Assembly: GCA_905234645.1 (NCBI GenBank)
Contig: CAJOIS010000005.1
Span: forward strand, 57,966-121,965
DNA from: an uncultured Bacteroidales bacterium
GTDB taxonomy: Bacteria > Bacteroidota > Bacteroidia > Bacteroidales > F082
DNA length: 64,000 bases
Direction: 5' to 3'
Positions 12,374 through 19,830 of this stretch are shown piece after piece; position 1 is the stretch's first letter, and each line of letters begins with the position of its first letter. The notes below the pieces were generated by a model. It was not told where the DNA came from and did no database searches. It saw only the letters and a program-made list of their open reading frames with translations. Made by a program: the position numbers and the translations under genes.

Positions 12374-12447
12374 TAGCGGGAATGAGAATTGAACTCATGA
12401 CCTCCGGGTTATGAATCCGACGCTCTAACCTGCTGAGCTATCCCGCC
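12374..12447 (-). tRNA. tRNA-Met (CAT anticodon, probably elongator)
   Basis: On the minus strand: acceptor GGCGGGA pairing with TCCCGCT (G1-U72 wobble), D arm GCTC/GAGC, anticodon loop TTCATAA, T arm ATGAG/CTCAT around TTCAATT, discriminator A. The full 7-bp acceptor pairing argues against an initiator. An Ile2 tRNA with lysidine-modified CAT is not excluded. The anticodon stem has an A31-C39 mismatch. CCA is not encoded. Confidence 0.9.
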
Positions 12448-12460
12448 GTCTTTCGGGTTG

Positions 12461-12490
12461 CAAAAGTAGACATTTTTTCAATACGAGCAA
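12461..12490 (-). promoter_or_regulatory. tRNA-Met promoter (-33 TTG, -7 TACTTTTG)
   Basis: Minus-strand TACTTTTG at 12468-12461 and TTG at 12490-12488, separated by exactly 19 bases, 14 bases before the tRNA. The -33 triplet lies within the outer arm of the terminator of the next gene upstream. Confidence 0.75.
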
Positions 12491-12529
12491 GAAAAAAGCG
12501 GAAAAATATTTTTCCCGCTTTTCCCTTGC
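12487..12529 (-). terminator. Terminator of the phosphoglucomutase operon
   Basis: On the minus strand GCAAGGGAAAAGCGGGAAAAA / TTTTTCCGCTTTTTTCTTGC forms a long stem with a T-rich 3' arm, 12 bases after the stop. Confidence 0.75.
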
Positions 12530-12540
12530 TGCTGTATTGG

Positions 12541-14268
12541 TCATTCCGTCAGTTCTTTGGCGGCTTGCTCCAGTTTGGCATCCAAAGTCTTCATTGCGGC
12601 TTCAATGCCATTTGTTGCATCACCTTTCATGCTGAAATAGAACTTAATCTTCGGCTCCGTGCCTGATGGACGCACCGTGATCTTCGATCCACTCTCGGTA
12701 AAGAACTGCAACACATCGCTCTTGGGCAGGGTGATGGGCGTGACTTTGCCAGTGGTCAGGTCTTTGGCCTCCTGTAACTTGTAGTCGCGGATCTCGACCA
12801 CCTTTTCGTCTGCGATAACTATGGGTGGAGTGGTGCGGAACTTGGCCATCAATGCCTTGATTTCCTCGGTGCCGCTGATGCCTTTCTTGGTCAAGGAAAC
12901 GAGCTTTTCCTTGTAGAGGCCGAATTCCTTATAGATGTCCATCAGCAAATCATACAGCGTCTTGCCTTGCTCTGCAGCCCATGCCGCAGTCTCGGCAATC
13001 ATGCTGGTGGCAATGACGGCGTCCTTGTCGCGGACGAAGTCGCCGGCGAGGTAGCCATAGCTCTCTTCGCCACCACCGATGAATTGCTTCTTGCCTTCGA
13101 GCTCAAGTATCTTGTCGGCGATGTACTTGAAGCCGGTCAGCACATCGTAACGGTCCACATTGTATTTCTTGGCCATCTCGAAGATGAGTTCGGTGGTGAC
13201 GATGGTCTTAACGATGTATTCTTTACCCGTAAGTTTACCAAGCTCCTTCCAGCGGGTCAGCAGGTAGTATACAAAAATGCTGCCGGTCTGGTTGCCGTTG
13301 AGTAGGATGAATTCACCCTTGTCGTCCTTGATGGCGATACCCACACGGTCGGCGTCGGGGTCGGTAGCCATGACGAGGTCGGCGTTCAGCTCTTTGGCTT
13401 TATTCACGGCCAAAGCCATTGCGGCAGGCTCCTCGGGGTTAGGCGACTTCACGGTGGGGAAGTTGCCGTCAACCACCATCTGCTCTTCGACGCAGTAGAC
13501 TTGCTCGAAGCCCTTGCGCTTCAGGATTTCAGGCACCAGACGGCGACCTGTGCCATGGATGGGCGTATAGACAATCTTCATGTCCTTGTGCTTCTTGATG
13601 AGATCCAAGGAAAGCGAGAGACCATACACCTTATTTAAATAGATATCGTCGAACTTCTCATCCAAAATAGTGACGAGTTCAGGATTGCGTTTGAAGTTGA
13701 CCATCGAGGGGTCGGTGATTTTCTCCACCTCGGCAATGACATTCTTGTCGTGTGGGCTGACCAGCTGGCCGCCGTCATTCCAATAGGCCTTATAGCCGTT
13801 GTATTCCTTGGGGTTGTGCGAGGCGGTTACCATTACGCCGGCGTCGCATTTCATCTCGCGTACGGCAAACGATAGCTCGGGAGTTGGGCGAAGGCAGTCG
13901 AAGATGTATACGTGGATGCCGTTGGCCGACATCACGTCAGCGGTGACATTGGCGAAGGCAGGGCTGTTGTTGCGGCCGTCGTAAGCGATGGCAACGCTCA
14001 GTTTCTTGCCAGGGTTCATCTTCTTGATGTAGTTGGCGAAGCCTTGGGTTGCCATAGCCACGGTGTAGATGTTCATGCGGTTGGTGCCGGCACCCATGAT
14101 GCCGCGCAAGCCACCGGTGCCGAACTCCAGATTACGGTAGAAGCTCTCCACCAGCTCGTTCGGGTCGTTGTCGAGCATGTTTTGCACCTGACGGCGCGTT
14201 TCTTCATCGTATTGTTCGGTGAGCCATGCCTTGGCTCTTTCGATGATTTTAGGGTCGATGTTGTTCAT
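12541..14268 (-). CDS. Phosphoglucomutase / phosphomannomutase
   Basis: A 575-residue alpha-D-phosphohexomutase interconverting hexose 1- and 6-phosphates. Motifs: phosphoserine S150 in VTASHNPKEYNGYK, metal loop TDPDADRVGIA near residue 305, sugar-binding GGEESYGY near 395, and phosphate-binding RPSGTEPKIKFYF near 540. Length fits the PgcA/PgmB group (560-590). It follows the dTDP-rhamnose reductase gene by 11 bases in one operon, and glucose-1-phosphate is the precursor of dTDP-rhamnose, so a role in surface polysaccharide supply is likely besides glycogen and glycolysis links. Confidence 0.94.
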   Translation of the reverse strand: MNNIDPKIIERAKAWLTEQYDEETRRQVQNMLDNDPNELVESFYRNLEFGTGGLRGIMGAGTNRMNIYTVAMATQGFANYIKKMNPGKKLSVAIAYDGRNNSPAFANVTADVMSANGIHVYIFDCLRPTPELSFAVREMKCDAGVMVTASHNPKEYNGYKAYWNDGGQLVSPHDKNVIAEVEKITDPSMVNFKRNPELVTILDEKFDDIYLNKVYGLSLSLDLIKKHKDMKIVYTPIHGTGRRLVPEILKRKGFEQVYCVEEQMVVDGNFPTVKSPNPEEPAAMALAVNKAKELNADLVMATDPDADRVGIAIKDDKGEFILLNGNQTGSIFVYYLLTRWKELGKLTGKEYIVKTIVTTELIFEMAKKYNVDRYDVLTGFKYIADKILELEGKKQFIGGGEESYGYLAGDFVRDKDAVIATSMIAETAAWAAEQGKTLYDLLMDIYKEFGLYKEKLVSLTKKGISGTEEIKALMAKFRTTPPIVIADEKVVEIRDYKLQEAKDLTTGKVTPITLPKSDVLQFFTESGSKITVRPSGTEPKIKFYFSMKGDATNGIEAAMKTLDAKLEQAAKELTE

Positions 14269-14279
14269 GTTGTATAGTA

Positions 14280-15143
14280 TTAGATGTTGTTCAATTCTTC
14301 AATGCATTTCACTAAACTGTCACGCCAGAATGGAATCTCTATCCCGGCGAATTCCTTGATCTTGCTTAAATCCAAAACGCTATAGGCGGGGCGTTTGGCC
14401 TTGGTGGGATATTGGTCGGTCGTTATTGGGTTCACCTTGCAGGTCTTCCCGCCGATTTCCATGATGGCAGTGGCGAAGTCGTACCAGGTAATCTCTCCCT
14501 CGTTGGTGAAATGGAAGATCTCGTGGACTTCGTTTTTGCCGTTTTTATTGAGCAATGCCATAAGCGCTTCGGCGAGGTCGTGCGCCCAAGTGGGACAGCC
14601 TTTCTGGTCGGCCACCACGTTGATTTCATCTTTTGTATCGCCCAGCATGAGCATGGTCTTCACGAAATTCTTTCCAACGGAGGAATAGAGCCATGCCGTG
14701 CGCACAATCATATAGTTACAGCCACTCTCACAAATGAGGTGTTCTCCTTCAGCCTTTGTGCTGCCGTAGATTGACTGCGGGTTGACGGGATCGTCGACCT
14801 TATAAGGCTCGTGGGCATCGCCTCCAAAAACATAATCCGTGGAGATGTGGACAAACACGGCATCATGCCTCTTGCAAGTATCTGCCAGCACCTTTGGGGC
14901 AAAGCTGTTGATAAGGGTGGCCAGCTCAGGCTCGTCCTCAGCCTTGTCGACGGCGGTATAGGCGGCACAATTGATGCAGGCGTCAATAGTATGCTCGGCA
15001 AAACAAAGCTCCACAGCGGCCTTGTCACAGATGTCCAGCGTGTCAATGTCGGTGAACACCCATTGATGCCTATCGTCGTTTTCGGCGATTTTTTGTAGTT
15101 CCGTTCCCAATTGGCCTTTGCAGCCTGTGACTAGTATATTCAT
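14280..15143 (-). CDS. rfbD: dTDP-4-dehydrorhamnose reductase
   Basis: A 287-residue short-chain dehydrogenase performing the last step of dTDP-L-rhamnose synthesis with NAD(P)H. N-terminal Rossmann motif VTGCKGQLG, HISTDYVFGG, and the YGSTKAEGE catalytic Tyr-Lys motif. The ATG at 15143 (MNILVTG) is chosen over a start nine codons upstream because it places the Rossmann strand at the normal position. It sits between the DUF3078 gene (11-base gap) and the phosphoglucomutase gene (11-base gap). The other rml genes are not in the window. Confidence 0.93.
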   Translation of the reverse strand: MNILVTGCKGQLGTELQKIAENDDRHQWVFTDIDTLDICDKAAVELCFAEHTIDACINCAAYTAVDKAEDEPELATLINSFAPKVLADTCKRHDAVFVHISTDYVFGGDAHEPYKVDDPVNPQSIYGSTKAEGEHLICESGCNYMIVRTAWLYSSVGKNFVKTMLMLGDTKDEINVVADQKGCPTWAHDLAEALMALLNKNGKNEVHEIFHFTNEGEITWYDFATAIMEIGGKTCKVNPITTDQYPTKAKRPAYSVLDLSKIKEFAGIEIPFWRDSLVKCIEELNNI

Positions 15144-15153
15144 CTCAAATAAT

Positions 15154-16386
15154 TTAAAACCTATGAACAAATGCGATGCCCAGCGACTCCTTGAACTGAA
15201 GCTTAGGCACGTTGTCGACCACGGTTTCCACGCCTTCGATGTTCTCGTAAACCGGGAAAGTGGTGTTGTGGTCGTATTTCAAATGCACAAACAGTATGGT
15301 CGTGATATATCGGGTGATGACAAAGTTGACAGTGTTTTCCCAGTTGACATCAAGGCGCAGCCGATCGTCATCGCGGCGTTCAAGATAGTTGTAGAAAGTG
15401 TTGAGCATCGTGGTGTAGGTGATGTTCTTGCCTATGGGCTGTTTGTAGTTGACAATGACGTTGACACCAATGGCGGGTGCGATGTTCTCGCCTGGAACCC
15501 AATTGCCGTCTTGGTCGTAGTAGCCTTTCTTCACACCAAAAGCCCCTTGGTCAGCCAAGTCTTGATTCATCACGAAGGTGACTTTCCCTGCCAATGGACT
15601 CAGGAAGACCTGAAAATGCTCGTTTTTGGTCTTGTAGGAATAACCCGCCGAGAGAATGAGGTAGGCTGGCGCAAAGAACGTGGAAATCACCGTTGAGTCG
15701 TTGGGATATTTGTAGCCGTTGGCAAACTGTGTGTTGAAGGTGGCCACTGTCGACAAGTTCCACTGTGACTTACTGTTTAACGACAGGGAATAGGTGAGGT
15801 CGATTTTGTCGTCCTGCTTCTCGATGCGTTTGTCGGCAAAACGGGAGATGCCAAAAGCAAATGATCCAACAAGTTTTTGCTCGAATCTCGGTTTGTGGTA
15901 GACAAGCGAGAAATTGGCAAAGGCCTTGCCCGCCCATGAGTTCTCGCCACCAGCCGCCCAGTTGGAAAGCGCCAGCTGGTTGATGTTCATGCCGTAGCTG
16001 CCATGAAAGGAAAGGCGTTCGTTGAGAAGGTCTATGATGTTCTCTTTGGGTCGGGGACCGTCGGGACGCTTGGGAGCGAGCGAATCGAGATAGCGGTTGA
16101 TGGCTGCCAACTCCGACTCCACGATTTGCTGCTCGTTGAGGGTTTGCTCCAGATGCTGGTTCAACACGTCAATGGTATGGCGAATGTGATTGACGTCCTG
16201 GTCGATAGCATATTGCTGTGAAGTCAGCGACTGCTTGATGCGTACATAATCCAAGGTATTGCGGCAAATGGAATCGATCTCGGGCGTGACAAAGGAATAA
16301 CGCGTTTGCCCGAACATCGGACAAATGGCCATTGTTGATATGAAAATCAATAAGATACTGATAATTTGCCAGATCTGCAATCTCAT
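15154..16386 (-). CDS. DUF3078 outer-membrane protein
   Basis: A 410-residue exported protein with a signal peptide ending near FGQ (residue 27), a coiled-coil-prone segment (about 45-90) and a C-terminal ~290 residues matching the DUF3078 family common in Bacteroidota (SNWAAGGENSW, alternating amphipathic strands, terminal aromatic F). The strand pattern and the C-terminal VHRF suggest an outer-membrane beta-barrel. Function unknown in the family. It is the first gene of the operon with rhamnose and phosphohexose enzymes and has its own promoter, so a link to envelope polysaccharide is plausible but unproven. Confidence 0.8.
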   Translation of the reverse strand: MRLQIWQIISILLIFISTMAICPMFGQTRYSFVTPEIDSICRNTLDYVRIKQSLTSQQYAIDQDVNHIRHTIDVLNQHLEQTLNEQQIVESELAAINRYLDSLAPKRPDGPRPKENIIDLLNERLSFHGSYGMNINQLALSNWAAGGENSWAGKAFANFSLVYHKPRFEQKLVGSFAFGISRFADKRIEKQDDKIDLTYSLSLNSKSQWNLSTVATFNTQFANGYKYPNDSTVISTFFAPAYLILSAGYSYKTKNEHFQVFLSPLAGKVTFVMNQDLADQGAFGVKKGYYDQDGNWVPGENIAPAIGVNVIVNYKQPIGKNITYTTMLNTFYNYLERRDDDRLRLDVNWENTVNFVITRYITTILFVHLKYDHNTTFPVYENIEGVETVVDNVPKLQFKESLGIAFVHRF

Positions 16387-16412
16387 TTTGGGACGTATCT
16401 TGATTCCAATCG

Positions 16413-16420
16413 CAAATGTA
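16413..16420 (-). promoter_or_regulatory. DUF3078 operon promoter, -7 box TACATTTG
   Basis: Minus-strand TACATTTG fits TAnnTTTG, 27 bases before the start. Confidence 0.6.
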
Positions 16421-16460
16421 TGCGTTTTTTGGAAACAAAACGCGAGCCGAAGGCAAATTA

Positions 16461-17189
16461 TTACTCTTCTTCAAACGAAATTTTGTGGTTGGTCTGGTAC
16501 AGGTGCTTCTTGACGTTTTCGTACTGGTAAGTGACCTTAGTCCAGATTTCAACCTTTTTCTTGATGCCGAGGATGCGGCGCTCGGCGATGCGGAGTTCCT
16601 CGTCGAGGTTATGGTAAATGGAACCTGAGACGCCGATATAGAAGGGACGGGCGCATTCCTTGCAGATGCGCATGGCTTTGTAGATGCAAGAGCCAAACCA
16701 TGAGATATGGTTGTAGCCGTTGTCCGACAGGTTCTTGCTGCCCATAATATGGCCGTGGTCGATGCCCATGGCAAACTCAAAGCCCGCAATGTCGGAGAAC
16801 TGGTGCATGAAAGTCTCGCTTAAGGCATTGGAAATCCTCATGGCACATTTAACGGCTTCCTTGTTGGATTCTTCCTTGCCTGGGAAAACGATTAGGAAGG
16901 CACTAGGGGAGAAACAGTTGACAAACACGCCCTGTTGCTTTTCGATGACGGACGTGATCACGGCATGCATCATCGTGTAGGCTTGTGCGGCTTTTCTTCT
17001 GCCACTTTCCTTGAGGATGTATGGTAGATTCTTGATTTCCAAGTAGACGATTGTCCCTTCCATGTAAATGCCGGTACAACCATAATCAATGTCCTCGGCC
17101 CTTGTGATGTCTTTGGTTTCGATATAATCGAATTCGGCTTCCGAATACTTGGTTAACTTTTCCTTTAGCGTTTGCTCCCTTTCGGTCAT
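16461..17189 (-). CDS. Class III nucleotide cyclase-like protein, probably inactive
   Basis: 242 residues, cytoplasmic. The central ~150 residues follow the class III adenylate/guanylate cyclase fold (IVYLEIKNL, CAMRISNAL, FAMGIDHGHIMGSKN, ISWFGSCIYKAMRIC). The first metal aspartate of the canonical FxDI motif is replaced by Glu (VYLEI), and the GD motif of the second strand pair is absent (FSPSAFLIVF), so cyclase activity is doubtful. It may act as a binding or sensing protein. It is followed by the terminator and yebC on the same strand but lies downstream of them, so it is likely transcribed separately. Confidence 0.6.
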   Translation of the reverse strand: MTEREQTLKEKLTKYSEAEFDYIETKDITRAEDIDYGCTGIYMEGTIVYLEIKNLPYILKESGRRKAAQAYTMMHAVITSVIEKQQGVFVNCFSPSAFLIVFPGKEESNKEAVKCAMRISNALSETFMHQFSDIAGFEFAMGIDHGHIMGSKNLSDNGYNHISWFGSCIYKAMRICKECARPFYIGVSGSIYHNLDEELRIAERRILGIKKKVEIWTKVTYQYENVKKHLYQTNHKISFEEE

Positions 17190-17215
17190 TTTAAGCCCTC
17201 CTTGTCAAGTTAAAA

Positions 17216-17245
17216 AAGGGAACAGCAAAGGTTGCTGTTCCCTTA
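17216..17245 (-). terminator. Terminator downstream of yebC
   Basis: Inverted repeat AAGGGAACAGCAA / TTGCTGTTCCCTT with loop AGG; T run on the minus strand. Starts a few bases after the yebC stop. Confidence 0.85.
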
Positions 17246-17250
17246 GATGA

Positions 17251-17979
17251 TTATTCCATGTTCGTGTAAACGGCCTGGATGTCCTCGTCCTCATCGAGTT
17301 TGTCAAGAAACTTCTCGATTTCCACCATCTGTTCGTCAGTGAAGCTGACGGTTTGGTTGGGGAAACGTTGAAGGTTGGCTTTCACGATGTTGATCTTGCG
17401 CTCCTCAAGGGCGTCATGCATGGTGCCGTAGTCGGTCCAAGCAGTGTAGACGGTCGTCGTAGTGGTGCCTTCCTCTTCGTCGGTCTCGCTGACGATCTCG
17501 TCCAGACCATAGTCGATGAGCTCGAGCTCCAGTTCATCCTTGTCCATGCCGGCAGGCATCTCGATCTCGAAGACAGCCTTGCGGGTGAACATGAACTCCA
17601 GCGAGCCGATGGGCAGGAACGAGCCACCGCACTTGTTGAAGTACGACTTCACGTTGGCCACGGTGCGCGTGGTGTTGTCCGTAGCGCATTCCACCATGCA
17701 CTGTATGCCGAAGGGCCCTTTGCCTTCGTAGGTGATTTCCACAAGGTTGGCGGCGTCCTTATCGGTAGCGCGCTTGATGGCGGCATCGATGTTGTCCTTG
17801 GGCATGTTCTCAGCCTTGGCGTTCTGGATGGCCTGGCGGAGTTTGGGGTTCATGTCGGGATCGGGACCGCCTTCCTTGGCAGCGATAGTAATCAGTTTTC
17901 CGAGTTTCGGGAACACTCTTGACATGTGTCCCCATCTTTTCATCTTAGCCGCTTTGCGGTATTCAAATGCTCTTCCCAT
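17251..17979 (-). CDS. yebC: YebC/PmpR family protein (TACO1 family)
   Basis: A 242-residue cytoplasmic protein with the family start MGRAFEYRKAAKMKRWGHMS, the GGPDPDMNPKLRQAI block and the central LVEITYEGKGPFG block. Long treated as a DNA-binding regulator; the mitochondrial homologue TACO1, and more recently bacterial YebC, are linked to translation of proline-rich stretches by ribosomes. The length is that of the family. It has its own promoter and terminator, so it is monocistronic. Confidence 0.95.
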   Translation of the reverse strand: MGRAFEYRKAAKMKRWGHMSRVFPKLGKLITIAAKEGGPDPDMNPKLRQAIQNAKAENMPKDNIDAAIKRATDKDAANLVEITYEGKGPFGIQCMVECATDNTTRTVANVKSYFNKCGGSFLPIGSLEFMFTRKAVFEIEMPAGMDKDELELELIDYGLDEIVSETDEEEGTTTTTVYTAWTDYGTMHDALEERKINIVKANLQRFPNQTVSFTDEQMVEIEKFLDKLDEDEDIQAVYTNME

Positions 17980-18012
17980 TATGTAGTAATTTTAGATTTT
18001 TATTTTAGGTTG

Positions 18013-18020
18013 CAAAAATA
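18013..18020 (-). promoter_or_regulatory. yebC promoter, -7 box TATTTTTG
   Basis: Minus-strand TATTTTTG 34 bases before the yebC start. Confidence 0.6.
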
Positions 18021-18060
18021 GTAAATCATTACCAAATATCGGCTTTTCTTGCCAAAAAAC

Positions 18061-18090
18061 TTGTGTTTTGCCATTTTCAACCTATTTTTG
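18061..18090 (+). promoter_or_regulatory. Promoter (-33 TTG, -7 TATTTTTG)
   Basis: TTG at 18061-18063 and TATTTTTG at 18083-18090 with 19 bases between them, 18 bases before the phosphatase-like gene. Confidence 0.75.
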
Positions 18091-18108
18091 CAGCATTAAT
18101 ACAAAGGT

Positions 18109-18435
18109 ATGAGAATCCTGGTGCTTTCCGAAACCGATGCCTGCTGCGGCCCCATGGCAGCGGCATTCCTGCGTGATTATTCGCCTACAAACGAGGTGGT
18201 CTCAGCAGGGCGTAATCCATTGCCGTCTGTCGACCAAATGATGGTCAAAGCGATGAGGGAATGCCTGATTGACATGTCGCGTTATGTGCCCCACGATGTG
18301 AAAACTCTCGTCGTGTCGGATTTCGATAAGGTGTATGAATGCCCCGATTTGCCCGAACCGAAAACGATAGAGGAATTTCGCGAACTGAGGGATTTCATCA
18401 AAAACGAGGCATATCTCTTTTTCCGGAATCTTTGA
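18109..18435 (+). CDS. Low-molecular-weight phosphatase/ArsC-like protein without catalytic residues
   Basis: 108 residues resembling the low-molecular-weight tyrosine phosphatase / arsenate reductase family: first strand RILVLS, MAAAFLR helix, VVSAGR, and a C-terminal CPDLPEPKTIEEF resembling the family's DP loop. In the P-loop (family CTGNSCRS) the nucleophile Cys is Ser7, the Arg is Cys13 and the next Ser is Gly14 (SETDACCG). It therefore should not work as a phosphatase or reductase; it may bind a phosphoprotein or metal. Its strong, well-spaced promoter suggests it is expressed. The stop codon abuts a palindromic filler. Confidence 0.65.
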   Translation: MRILVLSETDACCGPMAAAFLRDYSPTNEVVSAGRNPLPSVDQMMVKAMRECLIDMSRYVPHDVKTLVVSDFDKVYECPDLPEPKTIEEFRELRDFIKNEAYLFFRNL

Positions 18436-18457
18436 GGGCAGACACGCAGGTCTGCCC
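18436..18457. repeat. Palindromic filler GGGCAGAC-ACGCAG-GTCTGCCC
   Basis: Perfect 8-bp stem with a 6-base loop, starting at the base after the TGA of the phosphatase-like gene. It resembles a short repeat I recall as common between genes in Bacteroidota and other environmental genomes. It lies between convergent genes and may act as a terminator. Confidence 0.7.
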
Positions 18458-18467
18458 CTACAAGGCG

Positions 18468-19061
18468 TTATTTGTATACCTCCGTCTCGTCAATCAGATT
18501 ATTCAACAACGCATATACTGTGAGGCCCGAAACGCTCTTGATACCGGTCTTGCGGGTAATATTCTTGCGGTGCGAGATGACGGTATGGATGGAGATGTTC
18601 ATCTCGTCGGCAATCTCTTTGTTCATCATACCTTTGGCCACGGCCACCAGCACGTCGATTTCACGCTTCGAAAGGTCAACATCGTCGGATTTGTCCTGTT
18701 TGTCATTGTCCTGGGCAAGTTGGTTCAACTTGTTGATGATTTTCAGCTTTGTGTCGTTGATTTCGATGACGCCATGGAAGGCTTTCAATGTCGATGGATC
18801 GATGTAGTTAGTCACCAGTGCAATGACGGTGAGCTGAGGATGGTCTTTGGCGAGTTGTTGGGGCAGGTTGCGCCCAGTATAGCCAAGCAAATTGGGGTTG
18901 ACGATCACTATATTGGCGTCACACGACAGGACCTTCTCAGAAAGGTCGTCAGGGTTGTCCATACGTGCCACCACATCGCAATCCGCCATGCCTTGAATGA
19001 TGTCATAAAGCCCGGTAGTGATGATCTCAGAAGCTTCGCAGATGATGACTCGGTTACTCAT
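18468..19061 (-). CDS. LuxR/NarL-type response regulator with altered receiver
   Basis: 197 residues: an N-terminal receiver-like domain (1-~115) and a C-terminal GerE/LuxR helix-turn-helix (LSKREIDVLVAVAKG..NKEIADEMNISIHTV). The phospho-acceptor aspartate is replaced by Asn55 in NIVIVNPNLLG, and the acidic pair near the N-terminus is Cys8-Glu9, so phosphorylation control is unlikely. It overlaps the hemerythrin gene by 4 bases (stop and start shared), so the two are translationally coupled. This suggests that the regulator responds to, or works with, the iron/oxygen/NO-linked hemerythrin. Confidence 0.85.
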   Translation of the reverse strand: MSNRVIICEASEIITTGLYDIIQGMADCDVVARMDNPDDLSEKVLSCDANIVIVNPNLLGYTGRNLPQQLAKDHPQLTVIALVTNYIDPSTLKAFHGVIEINDTKLKIINKLNQLAQDNDKQDKSDDVDLSKREIDVLVAVAKGMMNKEIADEMNISIHTVISHRKNITRKTGIKSVSGLTVYALLNNLIDETEVYK

Positions 19062-19750
19062 GACTTGGCGTTTTCAAGGGTTTCTACGAAGGGGATGAGG
19101 ATGTGTTCCTCAATGAGCGAATGCGTGGTGAGGTCGGCAGAGAGCTCCATGATGTCGGTGGCAATGCAGATGCGTTCCGAAGGCAAGATGTCGCCAGGGA
19201 GGTATTTGATGAGGATGTTGGTCATGTCCTCTAAGGCGTCCTCGATGTTGCTGTGATTGTGGCGAAACTGGTCGATGCTATAGTCGGTTTTTTCTCCTTT
19301 GCGCAATGCAACGATGTATGGGAACACCACCTCTTCTTCGTACTTGAAATGTTTCACCATCTCATGCTTGTATTCGTTATAGAAATGGTCTAGCATGTTG
19401 CCGAATTTCGGTCCAGCAGCATCGATGATGCGGTTGAGGTGCATCTCGATATGTGGAAAATGCTCGTACAGATAGGCACGATGGGAGGCGTTGAGGTAGG
19501 AGAGGAGCGAGGTGAGGTCCGCATCGTCGGGATCCGATATATGGGCAGGTGTGTCGTGGTCGAAATGAAGGCGACACACTTGGATGAAAAGTCGGGTGCT
19601 GACTTGGTTCAAGCGACATACCTCGTCAACACTGCGGTCGCCGAAGCCCAGCTGTATGCCAAAGCGTGAAAGCAAGGGCAGGAGCTTTGGGTTGTCTGCA
19701 ATCAGTTCGTATAGTTTCGTCTTCTCGGAGAAGGAAGGGGTGTTGTTCAT
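19058..19750 (-). CDS. Hemerythrin domain protein (RIC/YtfE-like)
   Basis: 230 residues. N-terminal helical segment (LIADNPKLLPLLSRFGIQLG) as in the Bacteroidota version of ScdA/YtfE proteins, lacking the Cys pair of enterobacterial YtfE. The C-terminal four-helix hemerythrin domain carries candidate di-iron ligands in YEHFPHIEMHL, KHFKYEEEVVFP, RHNHSNIE and THSLIEEHILIP. Family members store, deliver or repair iron and respond to nitric oxide or oxidative stress. The ATG at 19750 is chosen because a longer form would cross the promoter box at 19771-19778. It leads a two-gene operon with the LuxR-type regulator. Confidence 0.85.
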   Translation of the reverse strand: MNNTPSFSEKTKLYELIADNPKLLPLLSRFGIQLGFGDRSVDEVCRLNQVSTRLFIQVCRLHFDHDTPAHISDPDDADLTSLLSYLNASHRAYLYEHFPHIEMHLNRIIDAAGPKFGNMLDHFYNEYKHEMVKHFKYEEEVVFPYIVALRKGEKTDYSIDQFRHNHSNIEDALEDMTNILIKYLPGDILPSERICIATDIMELSADLTTHSLIEEHILIPFVETLENAKS

Positions 19751-19770
19751 GATACTGTGGTTTGTTGCCG

Positions 19771-19778
19771 CAAAAATA
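19771..19778 (-). promoter_or_regulatory. Hemerythrin operon promoter, -7 box TATTTTTG
   Basis: Minus-strand TATTTTTG 20 bases before the start, directly following the T run of the rpsP terminator. Confidence 0.65.
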
Positions 19779-19780
19779 AA

Positions 19781-19808
19781 AAAAACCGCCCACAACTGAG
19801 CGGTTTTT
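19781..19808 (-). terminator. rpsP terminator
   Basis: AAAAACCGC / GCGGTTTTT stem with a loop of about ten bases; T run on the minus strand; 22 bases after the rpsP stop. Confidence 0.85.
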
Positions 19809-19830
19809 CGTGTTTTCTGAAATATTCCGA

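Noticed and set aside
12374..12447. tRNA considered as initiator tRNA-fMet
   Set aside because: The first base pair is G-U with a complete 7-bp acceptor stem; initiators have an unpaired C1-A72 type end and GGG/CCC anticodon stem pairs.
18436..18457. Hairpin considered only as a standard rho-independent terminator
   Set aside because: It has no T run on either side and matches a dispersed repeat type, so it is listed as a repeat with a possible terminator role.
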